Below, piece by piece: positions 23,295 through 33,370 of a DNA stretch of 64,000 bases. A program made the translations under genes and the position numbers. The notes beneath the pieces are model-generated. The model was not told where the DNA came from. It did not search any database and saw nothing but the letters and a program-made list of their open reading frames with translations. The stretch is taken from contig CM074863.1 of NCBI GenBank assembly GCA_037501455.1, positions 14,690,001-14,754,000 of the forward strand, in the 5' to 3' direction. The DNA is from Lantana camara (taxonomy: Eukaryota > Streptophyta > Magnoliopsida > Lamiales > Verbenaceae). The first letter of the stretch is position 1, and every line of letters begins with the position of its first letter.

Positions 23295-24796
23295 ATGGGC
23301 AGAGCCACCAGATGGTTCAAGGGTCTCTTCGGGATAAAAGTAAAAGACAATGACCGAGCCGAATATTCCGTCGACGGCAAAGATAAGGGACGGTGGAGCT
23401 CCGGCCGAGACCCCGCCGGCTTCTGCCACAATCCCGCAACCATACCGCCCAACATCACCCCCGCCGAGGCTACTTGGCTCAAGTCATTCTACAGCGACAC
23501 CACCGACAGCGACCAGAACAAGCACGCCATTGCGGTGGCTGCCGCCACCGCCGCCGCGGCAGACGCAGCCGTGGCCGCCGCGCAGGCGGCGGTTGCGGTG
23601 GTCCGGCTCACGAGCCAGGGCCGTAGCATGGCAGTGTTTGGTGGGAACCGGGAAAAGTGGGCTGCTGTCAAGATTCAAAAAGTCTTTCGTGGATACCTGG
23701 TAAAACAAACTTCAAAATCCTTTGATTTGAATTTCAAATTTCAAGAACTCCTCCATATCTACGTAAACTAACCTCAGATTTGATTCCATTCAAGCAATTG
23801 AATTAATCTACGTTTATGTTTTTTTGGTCCCATTTTAACTCAGGCCCGAAAAGCACTTCGGGCTTTGAAAGGGCTGGTAAAGATCCAAGCTTTGGTGAGA
23901 GGATTTCTGGTGCGGAAACAAGCAGCCGCCACTCTTCACAGCATGCAAGCGCTAATAAGAGCGCAACAGAGTGTTCGGGCCCAGAAAAATCGAAGGCTTA
24001 TCAACATGGAAGACAATTTTGTATATCAGGCCCGAACATCACTGGTCAGGAGTAAACAGCTAGCTAGCATAAACCCCATTTACTTTACAAATCAGCAAAT
24101 ATGAACTGTTTTTGTTCTCATTACAATTTGCAGGAAAAAAGATATGATGATGCCAGAAACCACGAGCATCCACCTTCATTACACAGCAGAAGGCTCTCTG
24201 CATCATTCGAGCCCGCAATAAACTCATTCGAAGAGAGCCCGAAAATCGTGGAAGTTGATACGGGCTGCAGACCCAAATCCAGATCCAGACGGGCGCATTC
24301 ATGGATGGCGCCCCCGGATTCCGGCGAGGATCCATACTCGTATGCAGACCCTTCCCGATCCGAGACCAGGAATTTCCCGGATCAGGAATGGGTCTACACG
24401 GCGGCGGAGGAGTGCCACTTTTCTACTGCACAGAGCACTCCGAGATTCACCACCACCGCTTCCTGCATTGGCGGCGTGACGCCGGCCAAGAGCGTTTGCA
24501 CGGAGGGGTATTTCCGGAGCTTGGACCCCGATGAGTACCCGAATTACATGGCGAAAACGCAGTCGTTCAAGGCGAAGCTGAGGTCGCATAGCGCCCCGAA
24601 GCAGAGACCCGAACCGGGGCCGAGGAGGAAGCTTTCCCTCCACGAAATGATGGAGTCGAGGAACAGTCTAAGTGGTGTGAGGATGCAGAGGTCGTGCTCG
24701 AGGGCTCAAGAAGCCATTAATTTCAAGAATGCTGTTATGGCAAAGCTTGGTAGGTCTTCTGATTTTGTTAGGGAAAATAATTTTTACCCTAATTGA
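23295..24796 (+). CDS. IQ67-domain calmodulin-binding protein (IQD family)
   Basis: Three exons (23295-23699, 23844-24044, 24134-24796) join in frame to 421 aa. It begins [15 protein letters not shown], the usual IQD start, followed by an Ala-rich helix (about residues 78-103). The IQ67 domain follows: [28 protein letters not shown] and [13 protein letters not shown], each IQxxxRG-type box giving a calmodulin site. The first intron is phase 0 and cuts the first IQ motif after GYL, a hallmark of this family. The C-terminus is basic and Ser-rich with IQD motifs ([20 protein letters not shown] and [10 protein letters not shown]). IQD proteins are plant scaffolds that link Ca2+/calmodulin to microtubules, membrane or nucleus. 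It looks most like the IQD22-26 subgroup; the exact member is not certain. Confidence 0.93.
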
Positions 24797-26579
24797 GCAA
24801 TATTATTGGTGAGATTTTTCAGAAGCATGAGGGGATTTCTTTAGTTAATTAGCTGTAAAGAAATGTCCTTATGTTGTAATATTTTATCCTTGGGATTTTG
24901 AAGTTAAGAAAAGAAGTTGAAATTTAATTGTCCTGGTTTCGTTTACTTATGTTTTTCCAGGTTTCGTACTATGGTGGGACATATATTGTTCTCATTAGTT
25001 ATTACTACTTTTAAGCTTGATTAGTCAATTTTTAATTTTTTTTTTTTTTGTTGATAATCACACATATAAAACATTCTTCCCTTATCATATTAATTTGGCC
25101 GATTCAGTTTTTAATCCGAATCAGGCTAAAATTGGACCAAACACCATCGGTCTTAATAACTGATTTTTTGCTACTATGATTAAGTTAAACCTTTTAATAT
25201 ATAATTTGACGAATTTGTCGTTTTGATTCTAGTTATAATTATCATATTATTAATGTTATTTCATATTTTATTACACTGGGAAACTCAAAAGTCAGAAACA
25301 TATGAAGGATAGAGCAAGAAATTCATATTTGTGATGATTTAGAAGTTTTGCAAAACATGGAAGATTACTTTATTATTTTTGGCGGGAAGGAGTTTATGTT
25401 TTAAAATTTTTACGATGTTATCATGTTACATATCTACAAATAATGGCTTCTCGACAAATTAAAGGGTGAGTTACTTATTACTATACAAACTTTCCTATCT
25501 TTTGCACTTTCCCATACGGTATCAACATTAATACAAATATACATGTATGTGGAGGTACTCTAAACTCTAAACAAAAATATGTTCTTAATGGGTTTTTGTT
25601 ACTATATTTCATTTTCTATAAATTGGAGCAATAATTTTTCTCCCCATAAATGATATTTGAAGGCAAGACAATTAATAAAGTTAACATAAAATCGAATATT
25701 TAAGTTACACCACTTAGAGATAGTTTACATTATTAGAAATAGATGTATTAGTTATTTAACACACCAATTTTTATGTTTACTAAAATATTGTAAGAGCCCT
25801 ATATTATTGGTAAAACCCAAGAAAATATAAGAATACACTATGCTATTTAACAACTCTAAAAGAGAGCTTTTAATTAACTAGGATAATCTATTGTAGTAAA
25901 CAAAAATGAATTGGGTATTTAACAAAATTTTAACATGGTCATATTAAATCCAACTACATAATAAACCAAGAAAACAAAAAAAGTAAACATTTTCTTAACA
26001 ATAAATATAATAATGGACTCATGGGCCACCAATTCAATTACCTTTAATATTGTTACATAGTCCTGCACCTGCTTCCTAATAATCGAACTTGTTCTAGTTT
26101 GTTGGAATAAAATCGTTTGGAAAGAGCAAGAGAGATCTGTGCCAAAAGTAGGCAACGTTCAAAGTTTGAGATGATTTCAGATTTTGTTTGTGATTGAATA
26201 GGTCTATTGGACCACAAAGCTACCTACAAACATTGTATCTATTATACAAGTTGCATCCCAAAATGTTTTGTTTGCTACCTATCTTATATTTGTCATTTCT
26301 TTTGGAAAGGCTAAAAAATCGCAACACAAATGGAAAGATCCAAGAGTTCTTTTATTCGTATTTTGCCTTGGGGAAATGTAAGGTATCGAATCGAATTTTT
26401 AAATACGGTTGTACGAACACGACGTAATCTTATTCAAATATATGCCACTGTAAGCTTTGAAACCTCAACGCTCAGTCCACCCCAGCCAGTAAAGTAGTAA
26501 ACTATGGAAGCCGAAATCAAAATTTAAGGGAAAATTCAATACAGGATTCTTATACACCAATGATGCATTATTTTCGTTT
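24797..26579. other. Intergenic spacer
   Basis: The first 150 bp is probably IQD 3' UTR. The rest is AT-rich DNA with a T-run near 25039-25049 and only short unsupported frames. Nothing else recognised; the last part is 3' flank of the pectinesterase. Confidence 0.45.
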
Positions 26580-28848
26580 TTAATTATTTGATGCGAATGT
26601 GATCCATTCGGATCCATCAATGAAGTTTAAGGAAAGAAAAGGCTTAGCCTCTTCATCAGTAAGTTCTCTGGACCATGAAACTCTTCCTGCAAACCTCGCA
26701 CCCGCCCCACTGCACTTGTATTGCCCATAGAACACAGTCCTGAGAATACAATCAATATTTTGTCCCATATTACATAATCTCCTTCAAAAGAATAGTGGCA
26801 CCAACACCAACATAAAGTAAATCTATATAAGTAGGTAGATATGGTTTTGTATTAGATGCTAAAGTAGCTAGTGTAATACAGGTACGCGCACACACACACA
26901 CACACTATAGTTTATATATATATATAAAGAAGCAGATCATAGTGGGAATATATATATATGCATAGATAAGGGTAATTGGCATTTGGCACCGTCCCACGCC
27001 AACAAAGCCCAGGACACTACTATATGTAGATAAATTTGCAGCTAAGTTTATTAAAAATTGAAATAATGGAGTTATGAGAGAAGAAAAGATTACATTTCTT
27101 TGGAGGGATCACCCATATTATGCCATCCCTTAGGAATGACGATATTGTCCATGTAAGTGTAGGCAAACACCACCCTAGAAAAGGGACCCCATGCCCTCCC
27201 CAGGTAGAGCGCGCCGGACCCTCGAAGCCTGCACTTGACGAAGGAGAAGCCGGTGTCGTCCAGTATGCTGCTTCTGCTCTGTGCCGTCACCGCTCCCGTT
27301 ACCGGCGCTATCGCATGCAAATCACAGTTCTGCACCCAACAATATGGTTTAAGATCATTTTCTTAGTTTGACGACCTTTATATTTGAGGATAGGTAACCC
27401 GGATTATTTTCTTTAAATTAGTATGGCATAATGACTTGCCGTGTGTGGATGAGTGGAATAAGAGATAAACTAGATAATTGTAACTGTAAAGCTAATGTCT
27501 CGCTTATTCTTATCTGCAGTTTCCTTTTTTACTGAGGACATATATATGTAGATTGATAAAAGTAGAGATCAATTGATCACGGCTATCCCCTTTCCTTTGT
27601 CTTCATCGCTTAGAGCATTTTGATGAACCAGCTATGTCACGCAAACAGCCAAATATTTATTTGATGGCATGCATACCCCAAAATCTCAAGTTTTTGGAAC
27701 TATTCAACAAGAGTTTGACCAGTTGGTAACTTCTTGTATTTATTTAAACTGAAATTCAAAATTCACCTTGTCGAAATTATTTTTCAAAAAAAATCATTTC
27801 ATTTATAAAAAATTGATCTCAAAGAAATATTCTGACTTTGTCCCTTGACAATACTTCGAAGTAGCATTGTCCGAAAATGGCAATAGTCGAAGAATTTAAT
27901 TAATTACCTCGTACAAGGAAAGGCCGTCGCCAAAGATGAAATCAACAGAACCTTCAATGAAACAATCTTTGAAATAATGTCTTCCAGAGTGATCGTAAAG
28001 TGTATCCTGAGCACCCAGAAACTTACACCCCACGAATGCCGCGGTGTCGCCGGATATTCTAAACGCCACCGCCTGCACCCCCATCTCTCCCGCCTTTGGC
28101 ACCGGAGTCGTATTCTGCAACCATTTGAAGTAACATAAATAATTAATTAATAAATCTTAAAACCAAACTTTGATCAATGTATATAAATTACCTTGAATGT
28201 GATATTCTTTGCTATAAAATATGGCGAATTTACAGCAAAAGTTGCAGAAGCAAATGTGCCGAGAGGCAGTCCTCTCGGTCCAGGTGTCTTCGCTGTATCG
28301 CCCCATTGAACTATGGTATTATCTGCTCCTTCACCTTCTACTGTAATAAAACATCTCAACTTAGAGATTGTTACCTTCTCCCTGCAAATACAATTAATTT
28401 CTCTAATGTCAAGAAAAGAAACAGAGGGAGAGGGGGAGAGAGAGAGAGAGAGAGATACGTACGTGTAAATCCCTGCATGAACACTGATGACAACCCTGAC
28501 AAGATTGAGCTCCGGGAGAGAATCAATGGCGTCCTGAATCGTTGTGAAATCTCCAAAAGCTGCATTTTTATCAACTGTTAGTGTGTAAGAAGGAAAGATC
28601 TTATTTTTCGCAGTGTTGAAGACGGAGTGCTTGAGGCTGCCCATGAAATCCACCCATTTCTTGAATTGCTGCTCCGAGTATTCACCCTGAGTCATGTTCA
28701 CAGCACCAGCAGAAGACGATGATGACGACGACAACAATTTTCCGGGCTTTATGCCTTTGTCATGGCATATAACATGGTGGATCAAATTCGTAAAAACTAA
28801 AACAGAAAGAATTAATGCGAGATGAAACAAGCCTCCAAAGGCTGGCAT
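26580..28848 (-). CDS. Pectinesterase, PME53-like (no pro-domain)
   Basis: Five exons (28463-28848, 28192-28381, 27908-28114, 27094-27329, 26580-26739) join to 392 aa. A hydrophobic N-terminus ([20 protein letters not shown]) is a signal peptide or anchor, so the enzyme goes to the cell wall and de-esterifies pectin. There is no PMEI pro-domain. Catalytic motifs are complete: [30 protein letters not shown] (acid/base Asp about residue 229), VDFIFG (nucleophile Asp about residue 250, the usual 21 residues later) and LGRAWG (Arg). The start is supported by a TATA box (28911-28916) 63 bp upstream. It lies head-to-head with the carboxypeptidase gene. Arabidopsis PME53 (At5g19730) and LAMP1 (At5g19740) are likewise adjacent, as I recall. 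A GA microsatellite (28423-28455) sits beside the intron 1 donor. Confidence 0.92.
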
Positions 28849-29778
28849 GATAACAGAATGATTGAGTAGGTGCAGGAGAATAGAATGTCAATCCTTTTCA
28901 ATTTAGATGGTTTATATGGTGCTAAGATAAGTTGGAAAAAGAATTAAATTATTGAAAGCAATAATTAATAAAATTGTCACGGGTGAGTGGAACCACTCAC
29001 ATCAATGTAGACTGTAGAGTTAGAGTTCTGTTTAATGGGATGACAGGAAAAAAAATGTAGGTCACAGAGAGAGCTTACATTCCCATGAATGCACTTTTTT
29101 TAGGATTTTGGCTTATATGTAAAGTAGTTCATTTGTGAATAAAATGTTTCACTTTTTTGAAGTTTTGTTGTTGGTGCCCGTGACTGTGTCTATCTATGTT
29201 ATTCATGAAAATTCTTCTCATTTATGTTGGTATTCTATGGTCTTTTACATTATTAACTGCTGTAATTAGCTCATTTCACAACACCATCAACACAGAGCAT
29301 TGTTATGTTATGATCAAAACAGAGCAGGATACTTTTGGAAGGGAAAAAAAAAAAGAAGGAAAGAGAACAGAGAATTGGACAGGGCTGAAGAAGCATGGAC
29401 ACGGAGATGAGGATGCAGACACAACACGTATAAAGCGACACAAATTTTGTTCTTAAATTTACCAAGTGAGACGTATTTGACACAGTACCCGACACAATCG
29501 AGTATATCACAATAAATTGATATTTTTTTAAAACAAGTGCATTACAAACAAAACACCAGAGTATGATCCAATAATCATAAAAAGACAAAACCTTTGTTGC
29601 TGAAAATGATGTCCAACTCCAATATGATAGCCATCCCTTCAGCAAAGGCAATCGAAGACTATGATAACAATAATTGGAAAAAGAAAACTAGAATTCGGAT
29701 ACCTCTGCAGCCATTAAAGCCAAAACAGAGACCTCCGGAGTCGTCCTCCTGCAACATACTTGCCAAGAACCAGTTCCC
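28849..29778. promoter_or_regulatory. Bidirectional promoter, pectinesterase/carboxypeptidase 1
   Basis: The 930 bp between the two divergent start codons is duplicated at 36868-37799. The pectinesterase side has a TATA box read on the minus strand from TTTATA at 28911-28916. The carboxypeptidase side has a leader rich in short upstream frames, including one of 66 codons (29594-29794) overlapping the main start. An A-run lies at 29345-29354. No operator-like element is clear. Confidence 0.6.
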
Positions 29779-32700
29779 ATGTACATGGCAGTAATTTCAA
29801 GCTTGATAACCATAGCCACATCCATTTCTTTCATATCCCTCTCACTCCCTCAGAAACCTTACTACCACTCTCTGTTCATATCCGATGCCTTATCTGACAA
29901 TGAATCCATCTCCAACCATCTCTACATGCTCACGCGCCGCCCCCACATCGCCGGCTCCGCCGCCAACGCCGAGGCCGCCGCCTACGTTCTCTCCACCCTC
30001 ACTTCCTACAACATCCCATCTCACATAGCAGCTTACCATACAGCTCTGACCTACCCACGATCGCGTCACTTAACACTTACCCGCCCGCCGCCACAACCGC
30101 CGATTAAGTTCAGTCTCGAGCAGGAGATTTACGACGGCGACCCGTACGCTGCCGTCGCCGGCGAAATTGAGCCCACTTTCCACGGTTACGCTAAATCGGG
30201 CACCGCCGTGGGCGCTGTCGTGTACGCGAACTACGGGCGGGTGGAGGATTTCGCAACGTTGAGGGAAATGGGGGTTAATGTAACAGGATGTGTTGTGTTG
30301 GCGAGGTATGGGAAAATATTCAGAGGCGACATAATCGAGAACAGCTACGAAGCCGGCGCCGCCGGAGTTGTGGTTTTCACTGATCGGAAGGATTACGGCG
30401 GCGGCGGCGGGGACGCGAAGTGGTTCCCCGATGACAAATGGATGCCTCCCAGCGGCGTTCAGGTGGATTGAACTCCCAAACCCTAAACCCTATATTCGAT
30501 TTTTTTGTAAAATTGAAGCATATGGCTCTGTGGGTGCAGGTGGGTTCGGTGTACAAGGGAGCAGGTGATCCCACCACGCCTGGGTGGCCGAGCACAGAGG
30601 GATGTGAGAGACTTTCCGATGAAGAAGTGGAAAAGGCGGGAGATGTTCCATTGATACCTTCCTTACCTGTTTCTTGGGCTGATGGCGATGCCATTATCAG
30701 GTCTGTTGATGGACCCGTGGCGAATGATGATTGGCAAGGAGGAAAAGATGCCCCTGTTTATAGAGTCGGGCCAGGGCCTGGAATTCTCAATCTGACTTAC
30801 CAGGTTTGTGATTGTGTGTTTTGTTTGCAGGCGATCATCTTCTGCCAACGCAAGAAAATGTTAAACGTGTTGCTCTGTTCTTATTACAGGGTAAACAGGT
30901 CATAAGCAGAATTGAGAATGTCATTGGGATAATCCAGGGAGAAGAAGAACCTGACAGGTATGTTTTCTTGAGAAACGTGTAATTATCTTGAAGATGCTGC
31001 TGCTTATAATTCACTGAATTAGGAACCTTTGTTAGATATGTGATTCTGGGTAATCATCGAGATGCGTGGACATTTGGAGCTGTTGATCCCAATAGTGGCA
31101 CAGCTGCCCTTCTTGAGGTATTCACTATATAATCCGGGACCGAAGAACACACGGCTTGCCTTTGAATTTCAAGAAAAACGTTACATTTCTGTCCCCAGAT
31201 GTAACTGTTTACAAATTCCCTACATAATCACCATACATCCTTACTTCATATTCAATCGTAGGTTGCAGAAAGACTGTGGAAGCTTCAGAAGAAGGGGTGG
31301 AAACCTAGGAGAACTATAATCATCTGCAATTGGGATGCTGAGGAGTATGGCCGGGTCTGTCCCAAACTCTAGCTAGTCAATCATGCATGTGTGTACGTGA
31401 TTAAACCTGCTTTCATAGCATAAATAATAAGAGAATTGGTTAGTTTTGGTTCCTCAGATTGGATCGACCGAATGGGTTGAAGAGAACCGACAAATGTTGG
31501 CATCAAGGGTGGTAGCTTACTTGAATGTAGATATTGCAGTTGAAGAATCTGTATTTACTGCATCTGCAACTCCACAACTTGATGAGCTACTCATACAAGC
31601 CACTAAGCAGGTACTTAATCAAGCTGAAACGCATGATTAATCATCTAATGCTTTATCTCTAACGAGCCATAAAAGTATTCAATGCACGTTAAACAGCTCA
31701 TTGCCCACCAGAACATCACCAAATTGGAAAACCCTAAGAACAACTCCGAGTTGACAACTTATTATTACCTCCATGTTTATTATTGATCTAACAAATCCTC
31801 TCTTGTCAAGGTTGTGGACCCAGACAACTCATCACAGACAGTTTATGATTCCTGGATTAGCTCCACAAATAGTGCTCAGGTATATAATATTCGTCGATTT
31901 AGATAATGTAAAGCTTCGTAAATAAAGACTCACGTTATGTTAGTTCTTGTCTGTTAAGATTGGGAGACTAGGAGGTGGAGGGTCAGATTATGCAGCCTTT
32001 CTGCAGCACATTGGTATTCCAGCGGCTGATGTGTCCTTTGGAGAAGGTAAAACACTCTCAACACCCTGTTTGGCAATTCATACACTACAAAATTACTGTT
32101 TGTTCAGAGCAGACTTAGCTTTGTTGCAGGTTACCCAGTCTACCACTCGATGTATGATGACTTTGTCTGGATGAAGAAATTTGGTGACCCGACGTTTCAA
32201 AGGCATGTAGCAGGTCTGCTCTTCAATTCATCCCTGCATATATTTCTTCTTCTTTCTCTTTCTCTTTCTCGTTTTTTTCAAAATTGATTTGTTGATTAAT
32301 GGAATGCGCAAGCAGTGGCAAGCATTTGGGGTTTAGTGGCACTCAAGCTAGCAGACGATGAAGTTCTACCGTTTAACTACCTCACTTATGTTCATGAACT
32401 TGAGGTAATGTGTTATGGAGAAAACTTTACTCTCTTTGGGTGTATGAGAATCTTACCTAATATATACAATTTACTGGACAGAAAAGTGCCCAAGACTTGA
32501 AAACACAAGTGGTGAACAGAGGCATAAACCTTGCCCCTCTACTCAACTCCATTAATGAACTGGAGAAAGCAGCCATTAAAATTAATGGCGAGAGAGAGGT
32601 AATAGCGTAATTTAGCATCGACATATTCCATGGATGCATGTTTAACAGAGATGCGAACTTATAGGCACTCGAAGCCTGGACATCAGTGTGGAAAGATAGA

Positions 32701-33080
32701 CAGAAAGTAAGAGAGTTGAACGATAGGCTTATGATGACAGAACGTGCATTTACCGACAGGGATGGACTTCCAGGAAGACAATGGTACAAGCATTTGGTAT
32801 GTTTTACAAATTGTCTCACTGATCATAAGTTCTTGATACTGCTCGAGATGCCAATTAAGTAAGAAATTAATGATACGACTGTTTTACATAATTCCAGATC
32901 TATGGACCATCAAAGCACAACAATTACGGGTCTAAGTCCTTCCCTGGGATAGACGATGCAATTGAAAATGCAAGGACTTTGAATACCGTTGAATCGTGGC
33001 ATTCTGTTCAACATGAAATTTGGAGGGTCTCGAGAGTCATCACACAAGCCTCCCTATGCCTCAAGGGTGAATTGACATGA
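29779..33080 (+). CDS. Glutamate carboxypeptidase II-like peptidase (LAMP1/AMP1 family), copy 1
   Basis: Thirteen exons join to 701 aa: 29779-30462, 30540-30803, 30890-30957, 31036-31117, 31262-31354, 31458-31610, 31811-31879, 31959-32046, 32130-32213, 32316-32404, 32482-32598, 32665-32796, 32898-33080. It has one N-terminal membrane anchor ([16 protein letters not shown]), a PA domain (about 110-300) and an M28 peptidase core. All zinc ligands and the general base are present: NHRDAW (His about 346), VDPNSG (Asp 356), DAEEYG (Glu 393/394), NVDIA (Asp 422) and YHSMYDD (His 506). A dimerisation domain follows. Family members AMP1/LAMP1 act at the ER and affect meristem size and hormone balance; the substrate is unknown. 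Compared with copy 2, residue 397 is Arg instead of Leu (EEYGR), at a place conserved as Leu in relatives. The first ATG in the hydrophobic-leader frame was taken. Confidence 0.92.
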
Positions 33081-33370
33081 TTATAACAGATTTGGAGAAT
33101 GTACTTTTCTTTGTGTTGTATTCAAAGATTTGGAGTTATATATGGTTTCACAAAGTTTTGAAATTACCAACATTTAGTAATCACGTGAAAGAATATTGTC
33201 CTATATCCAGAACTGAACAATAAATTGTAGCTGGAAATCAAAAGTGGAATGAAGAAAAGAATGCTATTACGGTACCAATGCAACTGCCTATTTCAACAAA
33301 TTACTGTACACTTTCGTAACTGGTGTTCTAAATTAATATGTACAATGAATTAGAAATATGTGCATGTCCC

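Noticed and set aside
23350..24643. Several other long open frames over the IQD gene on both strands
   Set aside because: They are GC-rich shadow frames of the IQD exons with Pro/Arg/Ala-biased translations and no family resemblance.
28177..28581. Plus-strand frame of 134 codons opposite the pectinesterase
   Set aside because: It is the antisense of pectinesterase exons 1-2 and intron 1; no motif.
30377..30694. Minus-strand frame repeated at 38398-38715
   Set aside because: Its conservation comes from the duplicated carboxypeptidase exons on the other strand; no independent gene signal.
32457..32819. Minus-strand frame of 120 codons, with a copy at 40431-40793
   Set aside because: Shadow of carboxypeptidase exons 11-12 and intron.
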